This document shows, one piece after another, positions 25,913 to 34,055 of a stretch of 46,382 nt of DNA. Where the stretch lies: assembly GCF_002217395.1 (NCBI RefSeq), contig NZ_MUHD01000031.1, forward strand, positions 1 to 46,382, read 5' to 3'. This stretch comes from Flavobacterium plurextorum (GTDB lineage Bacteria; Bacteroidota; Bacteroidia; Flavobacteriales; Flavobacteriaceae). How positions within the stretch are numbered: position 1 is the first letter of the stretch; each line of letters starts with the position of its first letter. The notes beneath the pieces are model-generated. The model did not search any database, was not told the DNA's origin, and saw only the letters and a list, made by a program, of their open reading frames with translations. Both the position numbers and the translations under genes were made by a program.

Positions 25913-27067
25913 TTAATATTGATTAATTGTTTCGATAATAAAGTCAACTTCTTCCTTTGTCAAAACAGGACTTATTGGTAAACTTAAAACTTCATTATGA
26001 ATTTTTTCGGTGATAGGAAAAGATAGATTATTCCACTCTAAAAATGCATTTTGTTTGTGCGGCGGAACTGGATAATGAATTATGGTTTGAATATTATTAT
26101 CTGTTAAATAACGCTGTAAATCAGTTCTATTTTCCGTTCTAACAACAAATAAATGAAACACGTGATTATTAGAATTATCCCAATAGGGCAATATTATTTT
26201 ATCGTTTTTAATTTGAGACAAATAACGTTTTGCAATTGCTCGTCGTTTACTATTATCAGCATCTAAATTGGGTAATTTTAAATTTAAAAATCCTGCCTGC
26301 AATTCATCCAATCTCGAATTTACGCCAATATAATCGTTATAGTATTTTTGCTGCGAACCGTAATTTCGAAGTGCAAAAAGCACATTTGCCAATTCTGAAT
26401 CGTTTGTAGTAATTGCACCGCCATCACCTAAACAACCAAGGTTTTTTCCTGGATAAAAGCTATGCGCTGCGCTTGATTTTAGATTTTTAACTGTTGATTT
26501 TTGATTGCTGATTTTATCTTCCTTTATGTTTGGAATTTGGAATTTGGAAGTATTAGAATTTTCAATCGCTCCATGCGATTGTGCAGCATCTTCTATTACT
26601 AAAAGATTATTTTGAACAGCAATTTCATTTATTTTCTCCATTTCGGCCAATTGCCCATAGAGATGAACAGCTAAAATGGCTTTTGTCTTTGACGTAATTT
26701 TCTCCTGAATCAAATCAGGATTTATGTTGTAGGTTTCTAATTTTGGTTCAACTAAAACGGGAACTAAATCTGCTTGTAAAATGGCCAAAATACTGGCAAT
26801 ATAAGTGTTTGCAGGAACAATAACTTCATCGCCTTTTTGCAGTCTGCCAAGTTGTATGTAACCTTTAAAGATTAAGACTAAAGCATCAAAACCATTCCCT
26901 ACTCCAATACAGTATTTTGTTTGGCAATATTCGGCGAAAGCCTTTTCAAAAATTTCAACTTCTTTTCCTAAAATGTACCAGCCATTATCTAAAACCTCTT
27001 TCAGTTTTTCCTGAAAAACAGCTTCATAAGGTTCGTTAATTTTTTTTAGATCTAGAAATGGTATCAT
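25913..27067 (-). CDS. DegT/DnrJ/EryC1 sugar aminotransferase with an inserted segment (FdtB-like)
   Basis: A PLP-dependent enzyme of 384 residues that aminates keto-deoxysugar nucleotides. GNGFDALVL (58-66) and VPANTYIAS (84-92) are the cofactor-binding runs, IEDAAQSHGA is at 158-167 with D160 and Q163, and the Schiff-base Lys is K208 in SFYPGKNLG. Between SHGA and SFYP there are 35 residues where relatives have about 16. The extra part (about 171-197) is coded by AT-rich, repetitive DNA like local intergenic sequence and replaces the usual GxLGD segment. The frame stays open and the C-terminus is normal. With FdtA nearby the likely substrate is a dTDP-3-keto-6-deoxyhexose. Confidence 0.9.
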   Translation of the reverse strand: MIPFLDLKKINEPYEAVFQEKLKEVLDNGWYILGKEVEIFEKAFAEYCQTKYCIGVGNGFDALVLIFKGYIQLGRLQKGDEVIVPANTYIASILAILQADLVPVLVEPKLETYNINPDLIQEKITSKTKAILAVHLYGQLAEMEKINEIAVQNNLLVIEDAAQSHGAIENSNTSKFQIPNIKEDKISNQKSTVKNLKSSAAHSFYPGKNLGCLGDGGAITTNDSELANVLFALRNYGSQQKYYNDYIGVNSRLDELQAGFLNLKLPNLDADNSKRRAIAKRYLSQIKNDKIILPYWDNSNNHVFHLFVVRTENRTDLQRYLTDNNIQTIIHYPVPPHKQNAFLEWNNLSFPITEKIHNEVLSLPISPVLTKEEVDFIIETINQY

Positions 27068-27163
27068 ATTTTGTATCAGCCACGGATTAAAAATTCGCGC
27101 AATTAATTCTTAAAAATCTATTTGTAGTAACCCGTTGTACGAAATTTATTTCAACACATAGAA

Positions 27164-27389
27164 ACATAGAGTTTGTATTCTCAAAAAGGCATTTCACTTA
27201 TTTTAAATACACAGAGTTAAGTATGTTCAAGGAATATATTTCTCTTTTACATTCTTTATTGCGCAAAAAAATATGTTTCTATCTGCTAAATATTTTTTTT
27301 CTGAATCACCCCAAATTTGAATTACTTAAAGGATAGAATTTGTAATCTCAAAAATAGGTATTTTGCTTATCAAAATACGCATAGAGCTG
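27164..27389. repeat. decayed direct repeats in the 333-nt gap upstream of the aminotransferase
   Basis: About 55 bp at 27164-27216 and 27331-27389 are related in the same orientation (both with ATAGAxTTTGTAxTCTCAAA and a TTTTxxxTACxCAxAGAG end). They look like decayed copies of a dispersed intergenic repeat. I see no gene or clear promoter in 27068-27400. Confidence 0.4.
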
Positions 27390-27400
27390 TCTAATAGAAA

Positions 27401-28351
27401 TTATTTTATCGCAATTTTGTAAAAATCCTGATTATAAACAGTACAGCCTAATTCTTCTTTTTGTTTGAGTAATCCAGCGTGATAACCTGAATCATTATCA
27501 TCATTTACAATTCCCATATCAAAAAAGTGCTTTCCTTTTCGTTTGTATTTATGAATCAAATTGATGAATAAAAAGTCGAGTGCTCTTACTTCTTCTCCTT
27601 TTTTTGAAGTAGCGCCGTATTGTGATTTTACAATATTCTTGGTTTCAAATATTGTAATTCCGGCAATAATTTCATCATTCTGATATACGGAAAACTGTTT
27701 TATATTTTGAGGAAATCTGTTTTTCAATAAAGCAATTTCTTCTTTTGAATGAACTGGTTTTACATTAAATTTTTCTGATAGTCTTGGTTCAAGAATTTCA
27801 TTCCAAAAAGGCTGAAAATCTTCTTCTTCAACGATATCTAGATCAAGATTTTCAATTCGTCTAAAATGTTTTAGTTTGCTTTTAGAAATTTGTAAAGGCA
27901 GATTTAGATTTACGGCCAAATTCATTTCCTTACGTTCTAAAACGGCACCTCTTTTAAATAAAAAGAAGTCGATTTCTTGATTTCCGCCTGAAAGATAAAA
28001 ACTCGGAATTGGTTTATAATAGAAGGTTTCAATACTGTTTTCGTTCAAAAAAAGCAAAACAGCATCTAGAATCGACACTGCTTTTTCTCCGTTTAATTTG
28101 GCTGAAAAAACCAAACCTCCATATGTAAGTCCTTGATGTGAATAAACGGAATTTGATCGTTTATTTGCAGGCAGAATAGCTCGTAATTTTTCATCTTCAA
28201 AAATTAAAAGTGAAAAATCTTCAAAACGATCTGCGTGATATTCCATAAAATCACGATGAAACAAAAACGTTGCATTTTTGGCATGATCGATAAAATCATT
28301 CCAAATGTCGTAATCGCTTTTCGTGTATTTTTTTACTATAAGGTTTTTCAT
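27401..28351 (-). CDS. FemAB-like GNAT acyltransferase
   Basis: A 316-residue protein from the ATG at 28351; a GTG at 28366 lies inside repeat DNA and is rejected. The layout is that of FemAB-related enzymes with two GNAT-like halves: an N-terminal FLFHRDFMEYHADRFEDFSLLIFED unit, a YSHQGLTYGGLV motif, and a second half with YQNDEIIAGITIFE and QYGATSKKGEEVRALDFLFINLIH. Such proteins transfer aminoacyl or acyl groups to cell-wall or glycan acceptors and are common in polysaccharide loci. It is the most upstream gene of the minus-strand glycan run, but 333 nt separate it from the aminotransferase, so co-transcription is uncertain. Confidence 0.8.
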   Translation of the reverse strand: MKNLIVKKYTKSDYDIWNDFIDHAKNATFLFHRDFMEYHADRFEDFSLLIFEDEKLRAILPANKRSNSVYSHQGLTYGGLVFSAKLNGEKAVSILDAVLLFLNENSIETFYYKPIPSFYLSGGNQEIDFFLFKRGAVLERKEMNLAVNLNLPLQISKSKLKHFRRIENLDLDIVEEEDFQPFWNEILEPRLSEKFNVKPVHSKEEIALLKNRFPQNIKQFSVYQNDEIIAGITIFETKNIVKSQYGATSKKGEEVRALDFLFINLIHKYKRKGKHFFDMGIVNDDNDSGYHAGLLKQKEELGCTVYNQDFYKIAIK

Positions 28352-28361
28352 TTTTTCTTTT

Positions 28362-28504
28362 GCCACTCCCGACAGCGATCAGGATTCACGAATATTCACT
28401 AATTTTTTCAGTTACACTCAATAAGATCAAAATTATAACTTTTTCATAAGCATACGACTCCTATTCATCAAGTATAATTTGTGGGAATTAGTGTAATTCG
28501 CGGC
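28362..28504. repeat. degenerate inverted repeat with GCCAC...CGGC ends
   Basis: The left end GCCACTCCCGACAGCGATC plus ATTCACGAATATTCACTAATTT partly mirrors the right end (about 28478-28504: AATTAGTGTAATTCGCGGC). It is a decayed relative of the element at 38132-38229, including a degenerate GATAGCTATC core. Confidence 0.5.
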
Positions 28505-28515
28505 AGAAATAAATC

Positions 28516-29118
28516 TTATTTATGATCAAATGCTGGTAAATGCCATTTGTATTTTACTGCCAGTAAACGTACAGAAATAATAACTACAGAGGTTACTAAA
28601 TACAGCGCATCGTCTGCCAGATTCCATTTTCTTAAAATAAAAAAAACAACTCCGCCAAAAATACAGATCGTTGCATAAATTTCTCTTCTAAAAACGGTTG
28701 GAATTTCATTGCATAATATATCACGAAGAACACCGCCAAAACAAGCTGTCATAGTTCCCAGCGCTACGCAAATTACAGGATGCAGACCAATCATAATTCC
28801 TTTTTCAAGGCCTATTAAAGTAAAAACACCCAAACCAATTGTATCAAACAAAAACAGAGAGGTTCTAAGTTTATCGAACTTTTTTCTAAAAAGAATAGCT
28901 AGAAAAAAACCTAAAATAATCACATATACATATTGCAGATTGAGCATCCAGCCCACGGGAGTTCTGCCTATTAAAACATCGCGCAGGGTTCCGCCTCCAA
29001 CGGCGGTTACAAAAGCAATAATAAAAACGCCAAACGGATCAAGCCTTTTATGCATTGCCGTTAATGCGCCAGACATTGCAAATGCCATTGTGCCGATAAT
29101 ATCTAATAAATGAAACAT
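28516..29118 (-). CDS. UPF0126/TRIC-type trimeric cation channel family protein
   Basis: A 200-residue membrane protein with seven predicted hydrophobic helices and two repeats of the UPF0126 unit. The first repeat carries GGGTLRDVLIGR (about 42-53) and the second GGVLRDILCNE (about 129-139); these Gly-rich kinks with Arg-Asp form the ion path in the bacterial TRIC fold. It lies alone, with a sense octamer array ending four bases before its ATG. In vivo substrate is unknown; the family includes YicG-like proteins. Confidence 0.9.
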   Translation of the reverse strand: MFHLLDIIGTMAFAMSGALTAMHKRLDPFGVFIIAFVTAVGGGTLRDVLIGRTPVGWMLNLQYVYVIILGFFLAILFRKKFDKLRTSLFLFDTIGLGVFTLIGLEKGIMIGLHPVICVALGTMTACFGGVLRDILCNEIPTVFRREIYATICIFGGVVFFILRKWNLADDALYLVTSVVIISVRLLAVKYKWHLPAFDHK

Positions 29119-29122
29119 TCTT

Positions 29123-29161
29123 TTTTAAAGTTGCAAAGGTTTAAAATGCAGAGATACAAAG
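29123..29161 (-). repeat. CTTTGnAn octamer array before the UPF0126 gene
   Basis: Units on the minus strand: CTTTGTAT, CTCTGCAT, TTTAAAC (one base short), CTTTGCAA, CTTTAAAA. Four bases then lead to the ATG at 29118. It is the same design as the arrays at 11165, 11763 and 38292. Confidence 0.65.
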
Positions 29162-29189
29162 ATTAAACCATTTGCAACTCTATAAGTTG

Positions 29190-30053
29190 TTATTTTCTTG
29201 AGTAAATCGGACTTCTTTTTAGCAAATACTGCACAGAATCGATCCAGCTGTCTTTTACTGCCAAGAATGGTTTACGTGTTTGCGAATATATTTTTGATGC
29301 ATTTTTATACATATCAAAATATACGGTGTAATAGTAATACTCTTGCGTATTGGCTGTTGTAGTCGAAATATCGCTGGTTTTTACTTTCTTGTTATTGTCA
29401 CTTACTTTTGCATTTCCGCTGTTGTAAGTTGTTGCTGTTGTACCAGACCCAATAGTATAGGAAATTTTAGCTGCTACAATATTATCAACGCCTAGAATTT
29501 TTTCAAGATCTTCAATTGGTGTTTCATCAATATTTTTATAATCAATTCCGGCTTTACGAAGCAAACTGTTAGTTGTTCTTAAATCCTGAACTGTTAAAGG
29601 AAAAATATTTGATGATTTGTCCAACAGTTTATTGTAAAGATCGTTTTGTGCAAATTTGGCCATATCTTCAGAACTTTCTTGTGTATCTGAATTTAAATAA
29701 GGAACTGGAAGTACGGCAATTGTATTTTGTTTCATTTCAGAAGAAACAACTGCGGTTGATCTTGTTGATGGTGAACTGCTTGCTGGTGAACTGCTTGTTG
29801 GAGTTACATCAAATGTTTGTGAACGTCCGCTGGCAAAATCAATACGAGCAATTTGTCCAGTATCAAGCGAAATTTGCATTGTTTCTCCCGGCAGAGAATA
29901 TTCAACTGCTTTATCAGACATCTTACTAATTGTACATTCAATTACCTGATAGTCTCTTTTTATAATTTTATCTAATTTTTTTGTGCCCTGAGCAAAGGCT
30001 GCGATTGACACCAAAAACAGTATTGCAACAGCATATACACTTTTAATTTTCAT
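29190..30053 (-). CDS. exported CsgG-like protein, function unknown
   Basis: A 287-residue protein with a signal peptide (1-22, VSIAAFAQ). Residues 25-75 (KRDYQVIECTISKMSDKAVEY to TGQIARIDFASG) match the small beta domain often found at the N-terminus of Bacteroidota envelope proteins. A Ser/Pro/Thr linker (about 86-106) is followed by a CsgG/LpoB-like domain with TIAVLPVPYLNSD and LEKILGVDNIVAAKISY. There is no lipobox Cys, so it is soluble in the periplasm or secreted. A curli role is unlikely without other csg genes. A hairpin at 30105-30133 lies in its presumed leader. Confidence 0.65.
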   Translation of the reverse strand: MKIKSVYAVAILFLVSIAAFAQGTKKLDKIIKRDYQVIECTISKMSDKAVEYSLPGETMQISLDTGQIARIDFASGRSQTFDVTPTSSSPASSSPSTRSTAVVSSEMKQNTIAVLPVPYLNSDTQESSEDMAKFAQNDLYNKLLDKSSNIFPLTVQDLRTTNSLLRKAGIDYKNIDETPIEDLEKILGVDNIVAAKISYTIGSGTTATTYNSGNAKVSDNNKKVKTSDISTTTANTQEYYYYTVYFDMYKNASKIYSQTRKPFLAVKDSWIDSVQYLLKRSPIYSRK

Positions 30054-30104
30054 GATTTTATATTTAAATCTTCCTACTCTTTGGCTTTTCGGTTACGCCA
30101 TTTT

Positions 30105-30141
30105 TTAAAGAAACTTAGCACTAAGTTCTTTAACAAATTTA
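30105..30141 (-). promoter_or_regulatory. -7-like box with hairpin upstream of the CsgG-like gene
   Basis: TAAATTTG (minus, 30134-30141) fits TAnnTTTG. Immediately downstream TTAAAGAACTTAG pairs with CTAAGTTTCTTTAA (30105-30133, one bulged base). The hairpin would sit at or near the 5' end of the mRNA. No -33 TTG is visible. Confidence 0.3.
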
Positions 30142-30289
30142 AGAAATCATCTAACCCGTTTTGAGCTTAAAAGCATTTTTTTTCTGCGATTTGCGAAGTG
30201 TGTTAAAAAATTATACTAAAAATTTGAAAACTATTGTTTTTCTAAACAAACTCTGCAGTATCAAACGACTAATTACAAAAAAAGTAACA

Positions 30290-31033
30290 TTACATGTTTT
30301 GAGTGTAAAAATTGTAATCTTTTAACACTATTCTAATGAAATCAATATTATTTCCGGATTGATTCTTTATTCCTGTTACATTTTCAATCTTAGCAACTAA
30401 TTTATAAATCACTTCATGATCGTTTTTTGCCTCGGCTTTTTGATATGTTTCTTTGATAATTCTCATATCATTATCAGACAATTTAATAACCAAAGGATAT
30501 GTTGGTACATAAGCGTCTCCAATTTCCTCAAGAATAGTATGACTTATATTTATTTTGTTTTTTAATGTAATTACTGCCGTTCCTGCCGCCATATCACCTA
30601 AACGCTGTGCTTTTTTACTAGAAACAACCGCAATTAAACCAACAAGTCCGTAAAAAGATGAAAAATCAATTATTCTAAAAAACCATCTCATTAGGTAATC
30701 ACCAAATCCTGCTTGGTAACCATCTATTTTAACCACTTTTATTTTGACTAATTTCTTTCCAAAAGACTGGCCTTCAAAAATACTTTCTAAAGTAATAGAG
30801 TAAATAATTAAAGGGAAATAAAGCATTAAAAATATGGCTCCTCGTGACCAAGTATCTAAATTATCCATAAGCGGACCAAGGTCAAGCCAATAAAAAACAA
30901 GCAGCGAAACAACGATTATGTATGATAATTTAATACCTAAATCTATAAAATAAGCCCCCATTCGCTCGCCTACCGTGGCAGCGATAAAATTTATTCGAAC
31001 ATTTTGTGTCGTGTTAATAGATAATTCTGACAT
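30290..31033 (-). CDS. RDD family membrane protein
   Basis: A 247-residue protein with three predicted membrane helices (about 32-50, 64-82 and 114-135). The RDD residues are GERMGAYFIDLGIKL in helix 1 and GQSFGKKLVKIKV before helix 3. The C-terminal 80 residues are soluble. RDD proteins often accompany the SpoIIM/DUF58/MoxR module, and here the gene diverges from the spoIIM-like gene with only 20 nt between start codons. The divergent promoters must therefore overlap the coding ends. The function is not established. Confidence 0.87.
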   Translation of the reverse strand: MSELSINTTQNVRINFIAATVGERMGAYFIDLGIKLSYIIVVSLLVFYWLDLGPLMDNLDTWSRGAIFLMLYFPLIIYSITLESIFEGQSFGKKLVKIKVVKIDGYQAGFGDYLMRWFFRIIDFSSFYGLVGLIAVVSSKKAQRLGDMAAGTAVITLKNKINISHTILEEIGDAYVPTYPLVIKLSDNDMRIIKETYQKAEAKNDHEVIYKLVAKIENVTGIKNQSGNNIDFIRIVLKDYNFYTQNM

Positions 31034-31053
31034 ATTTTATATTTTAGCCATCA

Positions 31054-32034
31054 ATGAGAGAAGTTGCATTTATAAAACAAAATAAAGAAAAATGGCTGGA
31101 ATTTGAGCTAGCTATTTTCGGCAAAGCTAAGAAAAATCCTGACGAATTAGCTAATTTGTACATTCAATTAATGAATGACTTGTCGTATGCGCAAACTTAT
31201 TACCCTAAAAGTAAGACGGTTGTATACTTAAATCATCTTGCTTCGCAGATTTACCAAAAAATTTACAAAACGAAACGAACTGAAAAAAATAGAATCGTTG
31301 AATTTTTCAAAACCGAAGTTCCGCTGCTTTTGTTTGAATACAAGAGATATTTGATGTACGCGTTTATTTTATTTTTTGTGACTGTTGCAATTGGAGTAGT
31401 TTCTGCACGATATGACTCCGATTTTGTTCGTTTGATTTTGGGTGATGATTATGTAAATATGTCTCTCGAGAACATCAAAAAAGGAAATCCGATGGCGGTT
31501 TATGGATCTGGATCAAACTGGGGAAGTTTTATTGGCATTACGATAAATAATCTTTATGTTGGTGCAAAATGTTATATGTTCGGAATTACCGGCGGTATTG
31601 GCACATTTTACATCTTTCTTCAAAATGCAATAATGCTGGGATCTTTTCAGTATTTTTTCTACGATCAAGGCGTATTCTGGAAAAGCGTTCGTGGTATTTG
31701 GATTCATGGTTCTATGGAAATTTTTGCAATAGTTATAGAATCGGCTGCAGGATTTATTCTAGGAGCTTCTATCCTATTTCCTAAAACTTTTTCGAGAATG
31801 AATTCATTTAAAATTGGTTTCAAAAACAGCTTCAAAATATTCTTGAGCACTTTTCCTTTTACAATCAGTGCTGGATTTTTAGAAGGTTTTATAACAAGAT
31901 ATTCTATCGATATGCCAAATTGGTTAAGCAGTTTTATTATCCTGTTTACGTTAGTAATAATTTCATTTTATTATCTGATTTATCCTTTTATAGTTCATAA
32001 AAAAGTACAAAAACTATCTGCCAAATCGAATTAA
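31054..32034 (+). CDS. SpoIIM/DUF95-family membrane protein
   Basis: A 326-residue protein: a soluble N-terminal helical part (1-95), then about five membrane helices starting near residue 99. The family signature is WIHGSMEIFAIVIESAAGFILG (about 216-237). SpoIIM is a peptidoglycan-remodelling component in sporulating Bacillus; this organism type does not sporulate, so only a general envelope role is implied. It is the first gene of a plus-strand run with DUF4129, DUF4350, MoxR and DUF58 genes, spaced 0-36 nt up to the moxR-like gene. Confidence 0.88.
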   Translation: MREVAFIKQNKEKWLEFELAIFGKAKKNPDELANLYIQLMNDLSYAQTYYPKSKTVVYLNHLASQIYQKIYKTKRTEKNRIVEFFKTEVPLLLFEYKRYLMYAFILFFVTVAIGVVSARYDSDFVRLILGDDYVNMSLENIKKGNPMAVYGSGSNWGSFIGITINNLYVGAKCYMFGITGGIGTFYIFLQNAIMLGSFQYFFYDQGVFWKSVRGIWIHGSMEIFAIVIESAAGFILGASILFPKTFSRMNSFKIGFKNSFKIFLSTFPFTISAGFLEGFITRYSIDMPNWLSSFIILFTLVIISFYYLIYPFIVHKKVQKLSAKSN

Positions 32035-32046
32035 TCTACACCAGTA

Positions 32047-32814
32047 ATGAATAAATTTTTATTTATTTTATCTTTTCTTTTTTTCTGCGGCATCGCGCAT
32101 GCTCAGGATTCTTTGGTGACAGAAGAACCTCCAAAGATTAATTCAGTAAAATATACCGAAGCTGATATTCAAATTGATTCGAGTACTGTAGAAGCAAAAA
32201 CATTCTCTAAAAATTTCAAAAAGAAATATACCGATCAAAATTTTATCTACGAGCAAAAAGCTCCTGAAAAAAGCTATTGGGAGCGTTTTAAAGATTGGCT
32301 TGCCAGTATTTTACGAAGCATCTTCTCTTTCAGCACAACAGAAGCGTCATTAAAATTCACCGTTCTTTTTCTAAGAATCATTGCTATTCTGGTTATTGTT
32401 TTAGTGATTTATTTAATTGTTAAAGCCATTATTAATAAAGAAGGTCAATGGATTTTTGGAAAAAACTCACAAAAAAGAACAGTTCATTATTCTGATATTG
32501 AAAAAAACATTCATCTTCTTGATTTTGAAAAACTGATAAAAGAAAGCCTTGCTTCGGGCGAAAAACGCACCGCAGTTCGATACTATTATCTTTGGCTTTT
32601 AAAAACGATGGCACAGCATAATTATATTGAATGGGATATTGAAAAAACCAATTCAGATTACTTATACGAACTTCAAAAACCAGCTCACAAAGAAGAGTTT
32701 ACCTATTTATCTTATCTCTATAATTATATTTGGTACGGCGAATTTGAAATTAACGATACAACCTTCAATAAGGCTGAAAATCGATTTAAGAATGCTTTAA
32801 AAACCTTTAGCTGA
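32047..32814 (+). CDS. DUF4129 domain membrane protein
   Basis: A 255-residue protein with a signal peptide (1-20, CGIAHAQ), a periplasmic segment, one membrane helix (about 104-128), and a C-terminal cytoplasmic DUF4129-like domain with conserved Trp/Tyr, for example RYYYLWLLKTM and YLYNYIWYGEF. DUF4129 proteins are usually found with MoxR and DUF58 proteins, as here. The stop overlaps the next start (TGATG). The molecular role is unknown. Confidence 0.82.
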   Translation: MNKFLFILSFLFFCGIAHAQDSLVTEEPPKINSVKYTEADIQIDSSTVEAKTFSKNFKKKYTDQNFIYEQKAPEKSYWERFKDWLASILRSIFSFSTTEASLKFTVLFLRIIAILVIVLVIYLIVKAIINKEGQWIFGKNSQKRTVHYSDIEKNIHLLDFEKLIKESLASGEKRTAVRYYYLWLLKTMAQHNYIEWDIEKTNSDYLYELQKPAHKEEFTYLSYLYNYIWYGEFEINDTTFNKAENRFKNALKTFS

Positions 32815-34019
32815 TGAGTAAAAATATCAAAATTTACATTGGAATTCTGGTTTTTATCTTGATCTTAATTTTAGTTTCAGATTACAACAAACCAAAACCT
32901 ATCGATTGGAGACCAACCTACTCTGTCAATGACAAAATCCCTTTGGGGTTGTATGTTTTTGACAAAGAAATTGGCGGTATTCTTAAAAAACAAAAAATTG
33001 AAAAAATTGCTGATGTCACACCGTATGAATTTTTAGATTCTAAATATGATGAAGACACTTTGGTGCAAACTTATACTGTAAAAGGAACTTTTCTAAATAT
33101 TTCGGCGCAAAATACTATTGATGACCAATCGATTAAAGAAATTATGTATTTTGTCTCGCATGGAAATAATGCTTTTTTAAGCATGACCAATTTTCCAAAA
33201 CCTTTATTAGACAGTCTTAAAATAGATTATAATTCTGGTTTTCTTCAAACTGAAAATAATTCTGTTTGGATGGCAAATAAAAAACTGAGTTCAAAAATCT
33301 ACAAATCATCAGGCAATATTGTTGATTACTTTACTAAAATTGACACTTTAAACACTACTGTTTTAGGCTATCAAGGAAATCCAAAAGAGAAAAAAAACAT
33401 CAACTTTATAAAAGTTGCCTACAAAAGCGGTTATTTCTATCTGCATATGAATCCTGTGGCTTTTACCAATTATAATTTGCTAAAAGAAGATCGATATCGA
33501 TATACTGAAAATGTATTGTCATATATTCCGAAAGGCAATATTTACTGGTACACAAAAGGGCAGAACAATGAAAATATTTCAGAATCACCGCTTCGTTATA
33601 TTCTAAGTCAGCCCGCATTAAAATGGGCTTGGTATTTATTTTTAATCGGAATGCTGATTTTTATGATATTCAATGCAAAACGAAAACAGCGTATTGTTCC
33701 TATTTTGCAGCCATTAGCAAATTCAACTATTGACTTTACTAAAACAATAGGCAATTTGTACTATCAAGAAGGAGATCACACCAATATTATTGATAAAAAA
33801 ATCATTTATTTCTTAGAAAAAATTCGAACTGAATATTTAATCGATACCACAAAGCTTGATGATGATTTTGTAAAAAAACTGCATCATAAAACGGGAAAGA
33901 ACGAAACGGATATTCAAGAACTTATATTTTTAATCAACGAACATCGAAACGGTTATCATGCCAGTATTGAGCAAGATTTAATTAGAATTAATACTGCAAT
34001 TGAAAAGATTTTAAACTAA
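32814..34019 (+). CDS. DUF4350 domain membrane protein
   Basis: A 401-residue protein anchored by helices at about 8-22 and 271-288. The large domain between them (PIDWRPTYSVNDKIPLGLYVF at the start) is extracytoplasmic and of the DUF4350 (GATase-like) type without obvious catalytic residues. The C-terminal 110 residues are cytoplasmic and helical. Its ATG overlaps the DUF4129 stop, so it is translated in a coupled way with it. It is a standard member of this module in Bacteroidota. Confidence 0.8.
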   Translation: MSKNIKIYIGILVFILILILVSDYNKPKPIDWRPTYSVNDKIPLGLYVFDKEIGGILKKQKIEKIADVTPYEFLDSKYDEDTLVQTYTVKGTFLNISAQNTIDDQSIKEIMYFVSHGNNAFLSMTNFPKPLLDSLKIDYNSGFLQTENNSVWMANKKLSSKIYKSSGNIVDYFTKIDTLNTTVLGYQGNPKEKKNINFIKVAYKSGYFYLHMNPVAFTNYNLLKEDRYRYTENVLSYIPKGNIYWYTKGQNNENISESPLRYILSQPALKWAWYLFLIGMLIFMIFNAKRKQRIVPILQPLANSTIDFTKTIGNLYYQEGDHTNIIDKKIIYFLEKIRTEYLIDTTKLDDDFVKKLHHKTGKNETDIQELIFLINEHRNGYHASIEQDLIRINTAIEKILN

Positions 34020-34055
34020 TATTTTATACCAATTAAATAAAAAACATACACAATC

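Noticed and set aside
28709..29113. Plus-strand open frame of 134 codons opposite the UPF0126 gene
   Set aside because: It mirrors the membrane protein gene in frame shadow and has a Pro/Thr/Ile-rich composition with no domain.
31054..32034. Sporulation role of the SpoIIM-like protein
   Set aside because: The family occurs in many non-sporulating bacteria, and no other sporulation gene is present.
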